Assembly: GCF_010723575.1 (NCBI RefSeq)
Contig: NZ_BLKZ01000001.1
Coordinates: 3,348,001-3,412,000 of the forward strand
Reading direction: 5' to 3'
Source of the DNA: Mycobacterium bourgelatii
Lineage (GTDB): Bacteria > Actinomycetota > Actinomycetes > Mycobacteriales > Mycobacteriaceae
DNA: 64,000 bases
Shown here: piece after piece, positions 9,029 through 17,625 of the stretch
Layout: every line of letters starts with the position of its first letter
Numbering within the stretch: the first letter of the stretch is position 1
Notes under the pieces: model-generated
What the model was told of the DNA's origin: nothing
The model's database searches: none
Seen by the model: the letters and a program-made list of their open reading frames with translations, nothing else
Made by a program: the position numbers and the translations under genes

Positions 9029-9780
9029 CAGTCGATTTCGACCGACTGGGCATCGGGCCGTCCACCACCGTCATCGACGTGGGTTGCGGGGCCGGCCGGC
9101 ACGCGTTCGAGGCATACCGGCGCGGGGCCGACGTCATCGCCTTCGACCAAGACGCCGACGAATTACGCTCGGTGGACACCATGCTCAAGGCCATGGCCGA
9201 GGCGGGCGAAGCGCCCAATGCGGCGTCCGCCAAAGCGGTTCTCGGTGACGCGCTGCACCTGCCGTATCCAGATGAGACCTTCGACTGTGTCATCGCCTCG
9301 GAAATTCTGGAACACATACCGCAGGACGACGCAGCGATCGCCGAACTGATCAGAGTGCTCAAAGTCGGTGGCACCCTGGCGGTCAGCGTCCCGCGATGGC
9401 TGCCCGAGCGGGTGTGCTGGCTACTGTCTGATGAATACCACAGCAACGAGGGTGGCCACGTACGCATCTACCGCGCCAACGAGTTGCGAGACAAGATCAT
9501 CAGCGGTGGAATGGAATTGACCCATTCTCATCATGCGCACGCACTGCATTCCCCGTTCTGGTGGTTGAAATGCGCTGTCGGCGTTTCGAACACCGATCAT
9601 TTCGCCGTAACGGCATATCACAAGCTCCTGGTGTGGGATCTCATGCAACGCCCGAGGATCACGCGGATGGCGGAGTCGCTGCTCAATCCGCTGGTCGGCA
9701 AGAGCGTGGCAATGTATTTCACCAAGCCGCAGACCGTAGAAAGTGAAGCGACGCAGGGGTATTCAGTTGCATCTGGCTAA
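9022..9780 (+). CDS. Class I SAM-dependent methyltransferase
   Basis: 252 aa. Motif I is VIDVGCGAGRHAFEA, the acidic end of beta-2 is IAFDQD, and motif post I/II is FDCVIASEILEHIPQDD, all typical of Methyltransf_11-type enzymes. It overlaps the glycosyltransferase by 7 bp and the following gene by up to 38 bp, so the three are one translationally coupled unit. Likely it O-methylates the product of the neighbouring glycosyltransferase or its acceptor; this is inference from context. Confidence 0.87.
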   Translation: MLTVDFDRLGIGPSTTVIDVGCGAGRHAFEAYRRGADVIAFDQDADELRSVDTMLKAMAEAGEAPNAASAKAVLGDALHLPYPDETFDCVIASEILEHIPQDDAAIAELIRVLKVGGTLAVSVPRWLPERVCWLLSDEYHSNEGGHVRIYRANELRDKIISGGMELTHSHHAHALHSPFWWLKCAVGVSNTDHFAVTAYHKLLVWDLMQRPRITRMAESLLNPLVGKSVAMYFTKPQTVESEATQGYSVASG

Positions 9781-10846
9781 AGCTCCGGCGGTTTCGGGAA
9801 TCCTGACTTCCGAACAATCCCGACAGACGGCGCTGTCCATTGCCGCGTCCCAGGAATCATCGGGCGCCATCCCGTGGTTCGAGGGCGGACACACCGACCC
9901 ATGGGATCATGTCGAGTGCGCGATGGCGCTCACCGTCTGCGGCTTGCTGGAACCCGCACGGGCCGCGTTCGACTGGTGTCGACGCACCCAACGAGCCGAC
10001 GGTTCCTGGCCGATCCAGATCCGCTCGGGGACAATCGAAGACGGCAACAGCGACAGCAACTTCTGCGCCTACATCGCGACCGGCGTATGGCACTACGTGT
10101 TGGTCACCGGCGACAAATCCTTCGGTGTGGCGATGTGGCCGACGGTGCAAAAGGCGATTGATTTCGTCATTGACCTACAAGTCGGTTATGGCGAGATCTG
10201 TTGGGCTCGAAGCGCTGCCGGCCCGCTTCCCGAAGCCCTGCTCACCGGCAATGCGAGCGTCTTCCACAGCATCCGGTGTGCGCTCGCACTGGCCGAACTG
10301 GTCGGGGAACCGCAGCCGGAATGGGAGTTCGCGTTAGGCCGACTGGGCCATGCGATCACCGAGCACCCCGAGGTGTTCACCACCAAGGATCGCTACTCGA
10401 TGGACTGGTACTACCCCATTCTGGGTAGCGCGCTGCGCGGCCCGGCGGCCAGCGTGCGAATCAAGCAGCGCTGGAACGACTTCGTGGTCGACGGCCTCGG
10501 CATTCGCTGCGTCGATGACCGACCGTGGGTGACCGGCGCCGAAACCTGTGAACTGGTGATGGCGCTCGACGCCATCGGCAAGCAGTCGGCCGCACAAGAG
10601 CAATTTCGCGCGATGCAGCACCTGCGTGAGGGCGATGGGTCCTATTGGACGGGTTTGGTCTTCGCCGACGGCAAGCGTTGGCCCGAGGAGCGCACCACCT
10701 GGACGGGTGCAGCTATGATCCTGGCCGCCGACGCACTGTCGAACACCACACCTGGTGCCGGGATTTTCCGCGGCGACCACCTGCCGATGGGATTGCAGGC
10801 CGACTTCGATTGCGAGTGCATCGCGGCGGGCCCTCGCCGGTCCTAG
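9743..10846 (+). CDS. Alpha/alpha-toroid protein (prenyltransferase/terpene-cyclase-like or six-hairpin glycosidase-like)
   Basis: About 360 aa made of repeated helical hairpins with QxDGSWP (TQRADGSWPI), GDGSYWTG and several WDHVECAMALTVCG-like helices, the pattern of QW-type toroids in squalene/hopene cyclases and related folds. The cyclase DxDD acid motif is not apparent, so cyclase chemistry is doubtful; a glucoamylase-like or non-catalytic toroid is possible. GTG 9743 is given as start; TTG 9767 behind AGGGGT is an alternative. It is the third gene of the GT4-methyltransferase operon, so it probably acts on the same lipid or glycan. Confidence 0.6.
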   Translation: MKRRRGIQLHLAKAPAVSGILTSEQSRQTALSIAASQESSGAIPWFEGGHTDPWDHVECAMALTVCGLLEPARAAFDWCRRTQRADGSWPIQIRSGTIEDGNSDSNFCAYIATGVWHYVLVTGDKSFGVAMWPTVQKAIDFVIDLQVGYGEICWARSAAGPLPEALLTGNASVFHSIRCALALAELVGEPQPEWEFALGRLGHAITEHPEVFTTKDRYSMDWYYPILGSALRGPAASVRIKQRWNDFVVDGLGIRCVDDRPWVTGAETCELVMALDAIGKQSAAQEQFRAMQHLREGDGSYWTGLVFADGKRWPEERTTWTGAAMILAADALSNTTPGAGIFRGDHLPMGLQADFDCECIAAGPRRS

Positions 10847-10866
10847 GTCAGCAGCCGCGAAAGCAC

Positions 10867-11535
10867 TCACGCAGGGATTTGCTCGCCCGCCTGCCCGCCG
10901 GTCCGTTCCAGCACCCGTAGCGAGCCTGTCACCGCGACCTCTTGAAACTGACCAGAATCGATTGCTCGGCAATAGATTTCGTATGGCGGTCGACCGCCGT
11001 CCTTCGGGTCCGGGAAAACATCGTGGATAAGTAGAGCCCCGCCCGGGGTCACCCACTTCGCCCATCCGTCGAAGTCCTGCCGCGCGGCGGTCTCGGAATG
11101 TCCGCCGTCGATGAACAAGAACTGCAGCGGAGTTCGCCACGCCCGAGCCACAATCGGGGACTTCCCCACCACGGCGACGACGTGGTCGCCCAGCTCGGCG
11201 GCGTCGAGCGCGCGCCGGAACGCCGGCAGCGTGTCGAACAGGCCCGTGACCTCGTCGACCAGCGACGGGTCGTGGTATTCCCAGCCGACTTGGTGCTCCT
11301 CGGAGCCATGGTGGTGGTCGATCGTGTAGATCACCCCGCCCGTCTCTTGGGCCGCTGCCCCTAGCAGCAAAGTCGACTTGCCGCAGTAAGTTCCGATCTC
11401 GACGCCGATGCCACCGTCGAGGTATCGACGCGCGGCCTCAAAGAGCGCACGGCCTTCATCGGGGGGCATGAAACCTTGGACTTGCTCGGCAAGGGTAAAC
11501 AGTCGCTCGGTAGCACTAATGGAGTCGGCAGTCAC
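10867..11535 (-). CDS. Class I SAM-dependent methyltransferase (Methyltransf_24 type)
   Basis: 222 aa. GVEIGTYCGKSTLLLG is motif I, YTIDHHHGSEEH the acidic region, and FLFIDGGHSETAARQDFDGW the metal/substrate loop typical of Methyltransf_24/CmcI-like O-methyltransferases. It is convergent with the GT4 operon, 20 bp beyond the toroid gene, and likely functionally linked (two methyltransferases flanking one glycosyltransferase). An inverted repeat TCGACC-CTATC-GGTCGA (11539-11555) lies just upstream of its start. Confidence 0.85.
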   Translation of the reverse strand: MTADSISATERLFTLAEQVQGFMPPDEGRALFEAARRYLDGGIGVEIGTYCGKSTLLLGAAAQETGGVIYTIDHHHGSEEHQVGWEYHDPSLVDEVTGLFDTLPAFRRALDAAELGDHVVAVVGKSPIVARAWRTPLQFLFIDGGHSETAARQDFDGWAKWVTPGGALLIHDVFPDPKDGGRPPYEIYCRAIDSGQFQEVAVTGSLRVLERTGGQAGEQIPA

Positions 11536-11619
11536 GAATCGACCCTATCGGTCGACTATCCGAGCCCAACAAGCCGGTGCAGGCCGTACGTGACAAAGGG
11601 CGGGCGTTCTAGCGCGCTT

Positions 11620-12504
11620 CTAAGACGGCCGCGCTATCACTATCGGCGACTGGACCGAATGCAGGACGGCGTTGCTGACCGAACCCAACAGTGCGCCGCT
11701 GACATGGCCGCGACCGTGGCTGCCCACGACGACCAGCTGCGCGGATTCGGATTCCTCGATCAAACGTCGGGCCGGTCGATCGCTCACGACGCATCGGCGC
11801 ACCGTCACATCGGGATAGCGCTCGTGCCAACCGGCGAGACGTTCGGCCAGGACTCGCTCAGCTTCCTCGCCGGGCGCAGACCAATCCAGATCTGCAATTT
11901 CAGTGACATCGATATCGCTCCATGCGTGTACCGCCCGCAATTCGACACCGCGGAGCGCGGCTTCTTCGAAAGCGATCGCTGTCGCGAGCTCCGACGCTGG
12001 CGAGCCATCAATCCCCACCACGACGGGACCTTGCGCAGGAACGGGGCGCGACGGATCTTCCTCACGGATCACCGCGACCGGACATTTCGCGCGCCTGGCC
12101 AAAGCGGAGCTGACGGAACCGAGCAAGCCGCGGGCCAGCGCTCCCCTGCCGCGGCTACCCACGACGACGATCTCCGCTTCATCGGATACTTCCATAAGCG
12201 CGGGTTGCGGTGGCGCCCAGATTAATTCACGCTTGATCTCCACATTCCGGTCGTTCGATAAGACTTCTTCGACCATCTGGTACGCACGTTCGAGGACTTG
12301 GCGGCCGTCTTCTTCTCGCCATACCGAGATGCCGGTGGGCATCGGCCCCGTGGGCCACATTGGAGTCAGGTTCACCGCGTGGACCAAGGTCAACGAGAGG
12401 TGCCGCAGCGCGGCGTCCCTCGCGGCCCACTCCACGGCCGCGTCCGATGCGGCGGATCCGTCGACCGCGACGACGATGCCATAACGCTTGATGGCAGTTG
12501 ACAT
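11620..12504 (-). CDS. Tandem-domain universal stress protein
   Basis: 294 aa with two Usp domains. Each opens with a V-x-VDGS segment (IVVAVDGSAASDAAVEWA; VVVGIDGSPASELATAIA) and ends with the ATP-binding G-x2-G-x9-GS loop (GSRGRGALARGLLGSVS; GSHGRGHVSGALLGSVS). The start at 12504 follows GGGGAGAGAAGAA. It lies downstream of the DosS/DosT-like kinase, as the USP gene Rv2026c follows dosT in M. tuberculosis. Such USPs bind ATP or cAMP and are induced in hypoxia; the exact function is unproven. Confidence 0.9.
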   Translation of the reverse strand: MSTAIKRYGIVVAVDGSAASDAAVEWAARDAALRHLSLTLVHAVNLTPMWPTGPMPTGISVWREEDGRQVLERAYQMVEEVLSNDRNVEIKRELIWAPPQPALMEVSDEAEIVVVGSRGRGALARGLLGSVSSALARRAKCPVAVIREEDPSRPVPAQGPVVVGIDGSPASELATAIAFEEAALRGVELRAVHAWSDIDVTEIADLDWSAPGEEAERVLAERLAGWHERYPDVTVRRCVVSDRPARRLIEESESAQLVVVGSHGRGHVSGALLGSVSNAVLHSVQSPIVIARPS

Positions 12505-12676
12505 TTCTTCTCTCCCCTCAGCAATTGCTTGATAGCACGACCCGCACCCCAAAGCATCCCGTCAAGACGGCGACGACTTGATGTTGTGCACCGGCACTCG
12601 TTTTCCCGTCGCCGACGCGGAATGACCCCGGATTGCCCACAGCGCCCGTGATTTGACCACGCGAAGCAGGAACGCA

Positions 12677-14410
12677 TCATCGATCGGGAAGGGGCACCGT
12701 CCAGCAGACCCGAGTGCCCCCCTCCGGCGGACTCGCGACTTCGCATGTGCCGCCGAGTTGTTCGGCACGACGCACGATGTTGGCCAAGCCGCTGTGCCGA
12801 CGATTGCCGACCGGTATGCCACACCCGTTGTCGGTGATGGCCAACGTAAGCATGTCGGCGGCGCTGACTTCGACCGTCACCCTCGAAGCGGATGAATGGC
12901 GCACCACGTTACTGATGGCCTCGGTCGCGACCGCTTCGGCGTGTTCGGCGATCTCGCCATCAATGGCACTCATTGGGCCGTCAATGTGGACGGTAGTCAC
13001 GATGTCCCGATCCTCGGTCAGGTCGGCCACGATCCCTTGGAGGCGGTGGCGGAAGCCGCCATCGGAACCCGACGGCAACTTCAGCTGAAAGATCGTGGTG
13101 CGAATCTCCTCGATGATCCCCTGTAGATCGTCGAGCGTGCGGTTGAGCCGGCTGACGACCTCAGGTGAACGTGCTCGAGCGAGAGTGCCCTGCAAGTCCA
13201 TCCCAGCGGCGAAGAGCCGTTGGATGACGTGATCGTGCAGGTCGTGTGCGATGCGTTCGCGCTCAGCGAGAATGGTCAATTGCCGCGCATTTTCCTGGCC
13301 AGAGGCCAACATGAGGGCGATGGCGGCGTGGGTGGCGAACTGGCCGACCAGATCGAGATCACTACTGTCGAACGGCGTCTGATAGGCACTGCGTGCCAGG
13401 GCGATGACTCCGGAAATGTGATCGTGGGCGCGCAACGGCATCACGATGGCGGAGCGCTGCCCGACGTCGGTGAACGCCTCGATCGGATACTTCAGGGATT
13501 CGGTGATCAACGGCTGCCCGGAGCGAAAGACGCTGCCACTAGTGGAATTTTCCACCGGGACTCGATGACCGATGACGTCGTCGGCGTTGACCCCTACGGC
13601 CGCAGCGACGACCAATGTGTCGGTTTCTTCCGGCGGCAGGTCAGCGTCGATCGGTATGAGGACGATGGCCTGCTCGGACTCTGTCAACGCGCACGCGCGT
13701 TCAGCGATCAGCTGCAACGGTCGCCCCCGCCGCTCTGTGCTGGAAACTAGTAAGGCGGTGGTGATTTCGCGACTAGCTTCCATCCACTTCACCGACGTGC
13801 GTTCGCGCGCAAACACCTGCGCATTGTCGATGGCGACGCCGGCCGCAAATGCCAAGGCACGAGCCGCGAATTCATCGGATTCAGAGAACGCCCGGTCCGG
13901 GTCGACGTGGGTCAGATACAGGCTGCCGAACACCGTCCCGCGGATCGTGATCGGCACACCCAGGAAGGCGCGCATCGGTGGATGGTGTTCCGGGAAGCCG
14001 ACGGCGGCCGGATGCGACGTCAGGTCGTCAAGGCGTAGCGCCGGCGTCTCGCTGAGCGACAAGCCCAGCACCCCCTTGCCCACTGGCAGATGTCCGATCC
14101 GCTGCGCGGTCGCCTCGTCTATCCCGGCATGGACGAACCGCAGCAAAGTTCCTTCGGGATCCCGGACAGCAAGTGCCCCGTACGGAGCAGAAGTCAACTC
14201 TCTAGCAGCGAGGATGATCCGTCGCAAAGTCGCGTCGAGGTCAAGGTCGGAACCGATCTCGACGATCACGCGTAGCAATTGCGCCATTTGATCGCGCGCC
14301 GCCAACAACTCGTCGAGTTGCTGGTGCATCTGGCTCACCAGAGCTGGCCGACCCAGTCCGGCGAAAGCCGAGCCGCCTTCGTCGCTGGCCACCTGAGTCA
14401 GACCTTCCAC
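12677..14410 (-). CDS. DosS/DosT-like GAF-domain sensor histidine kinase
   Basis: 577 aa, close to the length of DosS (578) and DosT (573). Two GAF domains: GAF-A (~60-200) contains SHPAAVGFPEHHPPMR, where H143 aligns with the haem-ligating His of DosS/DosT in their HPPMR motif; GAF-B spans ~225-370. The HisKA_3 box ERIAHDLHDHVIQ carries the phospho-acceptor H392, and the ATPase has NVVRHS and DNGCGIP. GTG start. No response regulator lies nearby, so it is an orphan kinase likely to signal to a DosR encoded elsewhere. Predicted role: haem-based O2/NO/CO or redox sensor. Orthology to DosT versus DosS is not settled. Confidence 0.85.
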   Translation of the reverse strand: MEGLTQVASDEGGSAFAGLGRPALVSQMHQQLDELLAARDQMAQLLRVIVEIGSDLDLDATLRRIILAARELTSAPYGALAVRDPEGTLLRFVHAGIDEATAQRIGHLPVGKGVLGLSLSETPALRLDDLTSHPAAVGFPEHHPPMRAFLGVPITIRGTVFGSLYLTHVDPDRAFSESDEFAARALAFAAGVAIDNAQVFARERTSVKWMEASREITTALLVSSTERRGRPLQLIAERACALTESEQAIVLIPIDADLPPEETDTLVVAAAVGVNADDVIGHRVPVENSTSGSVFRSGQPLITESLKYPIEAFTDVGQRSAIVMPLRAHDHISGVIALARSAYQTPFDSSDLDLVGQFATHAAIALMLASGQENARQLTILAERERIAHDLHDHVIQRLFAAGMDLQGTLARARSPEVVSRLNRTLDDLQGIIEEIRTTIFQLKLPSGSDGGFRHRLQGIVADLTEDRDIVTTVHIDGPMSAIDGEIAEHAEAVATEAISNVVRHSSASRVTVEVSAADMLTLAITDNGCGIPVGNRRHSGLANIVRRAEQLGGTCEVASPPEGGTRVCWTVPLPDR

Positions 14411-14469
14411 GACGGCTACTGGCGTAGCGTAGTTAGCGTTGCGGGCTTACAACGCCAGTTGCAGACTAC

Positions 14470-14880
14470 TCACGATGATGTGGCCCGACCACTGTTTGAC
14501 GCGGAGGTTAATAACAGCGCACGCGGGGGCGACGAAGACTGCCACCTCCGTGCGCCGCCGCCCCATTCGCTCGCGGCGGTGACGGTGCCGGTGTACGTGC
14601 TTAGTCCGATGAGGCGACATTCGTCACCGTATCGTTCCCGAACAAGTTGCCCCAGGCTGAGCTGACCGTCTGAACTAACTTCGGTCGCTCGCGCGTCACC
14701 CACGTGAGAATTGTGAGCCCACACGACTATTCGGGATGACGCACTCTGACTGTGGCGATCCAGATGCTTCAGCAGCGCGTCCAGCGTCTGCGCCATATGC
14801 CGATCGCGCAGATTCCAGGAAGTGACGCGACCGCTGAACATCGCACGGCAGTATGTCGCGTAAGTCGTCAAAGGCGAAGC
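14470..14880 (-). pseudogene. Remnant of erythromycin-esterase-like gene (Rv2030c-type)
   Basis: An open stretch begins at the neighbouring acyltransferase stop and encodes FSGRVTSWNLRDRHMAQTL, VVWAHNSHVGDARATEV and YGDECRLIGLSTYTGTVTAA, which match the EreA/Rv2030c esterase domain. The family protein is several hundred residues (Rv2030c about 680), but only ~130 remain. After TAASEWGG the frame changes to a low-complexity tail, so both ends are lost. Rv2030c belongs to the DosR regulon in M. tuberculosis, consistent with the surrounding genes. I read this as a decayed gene, not a functional small protein. Confidence 0.7.
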
Positions 14881-16287
14881 TCAGCAACGGCGTGCGCCGA
14901 CCGCGTACTCGAGCTCGGTGAGGCACGCCTCGGTCAATGGGATCAATGCTTGGATATCGGGCATCACCTCGGCACCGGCGACATATCCAAATCCGATCCG
15001 ATCGGCGTATGAGCACGTCGTCACGTTGAGCGACTGGCCGTCAAAGACTGTCGACACCGGGTAGATGTCCTCGACATGCGCTCCATTCCAGTACATTTCG
15101 GTGGGCGGACCTGGCACGTGTGAGATCGGCAGATTGTATCCGGTACGAACCTTTGGCGTGAAAGGCAGCAGCGGCGAGATCACCGTCGCGGCGATGCTTC
15201 CGGCGTTGGTTACCAGCGATGCCGTCGACCCACGTTTGGTCACCCACCGTTTCCCCTCGGCCATCGACCGGTGGATCAGCTGCAGACGTGCCGCCGGGTC
15301 GTCCAGGTCGGTTCCCAGTGGACACATCCAGAGCCCAAACATGTTGCCGTGTTGTTCGTTTGCAGGATCGCTCGCGCGGCTACGCACGGTGATCGGGCAA
15401 CTCGCGACCAGTGATTGAGTGGGCAGTTCCCCACGGTCACTCAGCCATCGACGCAGCACGCCGGCTATTACTGCGGTTGCTACGTCGTTGGCGGTCACAT
15501 CTGCCGCGTCTTGCACGGCCCGAATCCGGCTCTTGGTCCAGCTGGCGGCGCAGACTGCGCGCTGCGGCCCCAGACGGCAATTGAACCTCGTATGAGGTGC
15601 TCCGAACGGCAACACCGTCCTGTGCCCGACCAGGCTGTCGATGACGGTCTGCAGTTCCCCCGTCAGGACGTGTTCGGCCAACTCGATTCCCGACGTCGCC
15701 TTTTCGACTACCGAACGTATCGGCGCTACCAGGCGACGCACCAATCCGCCCGGCCCCGTGGGGACCTCCGGTTCGCCACTACGGTCGGCATAGAACGGTG
15801 CCGTCGAACGGACTTGTGGGTCGGAGCTCAGCGCATCGGCGATCATCCGGAATCCCGCCACACCATCGACAACGGTGTGATGCACCTTGAGGTAGAAGGC
15901 GAACCGTCCACCATCGAGACCGTCGATCAGATACGACATCCACATCGGACGCGACCGGTCGAGGCGCTCGGCATGCAGTTCACCGATCAACGGCCACAAC
16001 TCGGCCCGCTCTGAAGAGAGCGTGCGTCGCTGGCAATGTTGGTTGAAGTCAACGGTATCCACTTCGCGCCAGACCCAGATACCCCCGGTATCGAGACCAC
16101 GATGCGGATATCTACGCAGCCGCGGGTCAACCGATTCACACTTGGTCGCCGCGGCATACAGTTCGTCGACGTAGTCCGGCCCAGCATCGGGGGGAGGCGA
16201 CAAGATGAGCAAAGCGCCGACGTGCATCGGGTTGGATATCAACTCCGCGGTCATCATCGCGGCGTCCAGCGGATCGAGCGGTTCCAT
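14881..16287 (-). CDS. WS/DGAT acyltransferase
   Basis: 468 aa, normal length for bacterial wax ester synthase/diacylglycerol acyltransferases. The catalytic HHxxxDG motif is intact (HHTVVDG, residues 136-142), and the C-terminal domain has the NLPISHVPGP signature. It starts 12 bp after the upstream hydrolase stop, so the two are co-transcribed. It would acylate diacylglycerol or a fatty alcohol to make storage lipid, a hallmark of dormant mycobacteria. It is not obviously tgs1. Control probably comes from the DosR-like site before the hydrolase. Confidence 0.9.
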   Translation of the reverse strand: MEPLDPLDAAMMTAELISNPMHVGALLILSPPPDAGPDYVDELYAAATKCESVDPRLRRYPHRGLDTGGIWVWREVDTVDFNQHCQRRTLSSERAELWPLIGELHAERLDRSRPMWMSYLIDGLDGGRFAFYLKVHHTVVDGVAGFRMIADALSSDPQVRSTAPFYADRSGEPEVPTGPGGLVRRLVAPIRSVVEKATSGIELAEHVLTGELQTVIDSLVGHRTVLPFGAPHTRFNCRLGPQRAVCAASWTKSRIRAVQDAADVTANDVATAVIAGVLRRWLSDRGELPTQSLVASCPITVRSRASDPANEQHGNMFGLWMCPLGTDLDDPAARLQLIHRSMAEGKRWVTKRGSTASLVTNAGSIAATVISPLLPFTPKVRTGYNLPISHVPGPPTEMYWNGAHVEDIYPVSTVFDGQSLNVTTCSYADRIGFGYVAGAEVMPDIQALIPLTEACLTELEYAVGARRC

Positions 16288-16298
16288 CTCGTCTCAAA

Positions 16299-17549
16299 CT
16301 AAGCAGGGCGAGCGCGGCGCGTCGGTGGGCCATCCAGGAGTCCAGACTGTTGCAAAGCATCCCAAACGAAGCTCTGTACCGGCTGCGAGCGGAAGAATCC
16401 GGTATGACCGCCCGGATACCAGACGATCTCGGGCTTACCCCAGTGCTCCCAGAGACGGTTGACCTGCTCTCGGGGATGCACCAGGCGGTCAGCGATGCCG
16501 GCGTAGATAAACCGGCCCGACATGGGCACTAGCGGGGTCAACGACAGTGGTGACACCATCTGCCCGATAGGTGCGGCTAGCTTCATCGTGTGCAGCCGAG
16601 GGTCATCGTGACGAAGACCGGAGTGGCGGGCCAGGATGTCGACAAGATCGGCCACGGGTACACCGAGAATCGCGCAGGAAAGTCCTTCTTCGAGGCTGGC
16701 GACCAGCGCCGCGATGTAACCGCCCAGCGAAAGACTGTTCAACCCAATCCGTGAGTCAGGCTCCTGTGAGCGGATCCAGGACAACAACCGCCGGATGTCC
16801 CAGACCGCCTGGGCCGTCGCGTGCACGTTGTCCAGCACGTCTTCGCCGGGAAACACGGCCCCCTTCGGCAATCCGCGCGCCCGGGGTCCGTGCATCGGCA
16901 GGACCGGTATGACGATGTTGAGGCCGAGCTCCTCATGCAACTTCCAGGCCCGAAACAGGGCAAGATCAATTGCGGCGCGGCCCATCTCAGTACCGTGTAC
17001 GCACACCAACCAGGGTCGCGGTTCCGCATGACGCAGTAACAGCGCATAGTCATGGGTATTGGCGGTGTAGGTCTGCCACCGTTGCGCACCGGGCTCGCCA
17101 GGATGTGGCAGGTACTCGCTGTCATAGCGGATGCGATAAAACGAGGGCTTGCGCCCCTTCACCTTGTGGACCGTGACCTCGGAAAGCGTTGGAGGCGTGG
17201 CGAAGAACCGCTCGGGATGCTGCAGCAACCCGCTGTCGCCGAAGAAATCCAACGCGGCGGTCACTTCCTCAGTGATGCGCTCAAACACTTCAGGATGACT
17301 GACCGGCCGCCGCATCTTGAGGCCCATAATGGCGATTTCATCGCGAAAGGCTTGTGCCGCAATGGCTACCGTCGGACGTGCGATCGGAAGCTCGTCCGAT
17401 GCGTGGCCAAAGTACTCGCGCCACGACTGCACGAGGTACTGGCCGGTGTGCATGAAGGGCGCAATAGCCCCAACTACGCCAGTCGCGGCCGACATGTAGT
17501 CGTTCGGCGGCCCCGATGTCCGGTGATCCTCATTGCTGGGTCTGGCCAT
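16299..17549 (-). CDS. Alpha/beta hydrolase
   Basis: 416 aa. An ~140-residue N-terminal extension precedes an alpha/beta hydrolase core with WLVCVHGTEMG (oxyanion strand), the nucleophile elbow LNSLSLGGY (Ser replaces the first Gly of GxSxG), and a late His in YPGGHTGFF. It is the first gene of a two-gene unit with the WS/DGAT, suggesting a lipid esterase or acyl-transfer partner. A DosR-box-like site lies 37-50 bp upstream of the start. Substrate unknown. Confidence 0.82.
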   Translation of the reverse strand: MARPSNEDHRTSGPPNDYMSAATGVVGAIAPFMHTGQYLVQSWREYFGHASDELPIARPTVAIAAQAFRDEIAIMGLKMRRPVSHPEVFERITEEVTAALDFFGDSGLLQHPERFFATPPTLSEVTVHKVKGRKPSFYRIRYDSEYLPHPGEPGAQRWQTYTANTHDYALLLRHAEPRPWLVCVHGTEMGRAAIDLALFRAWKLHEELGLNIVIPVLPMHGPRARGLPKGAVFPGEDVLDNVHATAQAVWDIRRLLSWIRSQEPDSRIGLNSLSLGGYIAALVASLEEGLSCAILGVPVADLVDILARHSGLRHDDPRLHTMKLAAPIGQMVSPLSLTPLVPMSGRFIYAGIADRLVHPREQVNRLWEHWGKPEIVWYPGGHTGFFRSQPVQSFVWDALQQSGLLDGPPTRRARPA

Positions 17550-17582
17550 GGTTGCAAACTAACAGCCTCGTCGCGCCGCAGG

Positions 17583-17602
17583 TTAGGGACCTAAGACCCG
17601 TG
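17583..17602 (-). promoter_or_regulatory. DosR-box-like site before hydrolase-WS/DGAT unit
   Basis: TTAGGGACCTAAGACCCGTG, read on the plus strand, matches the core GGGACTWWAGTCCC of the DosR consensus at 12 of 14 positions (17586-17599). It lies 37-50 bp upstream of the hydrolase start at 17549, a usual promoter distance. Confidence 0.6.
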
Positions 17603-17625
17603 CAAGTCGCCCAAAAGTCATCGCC

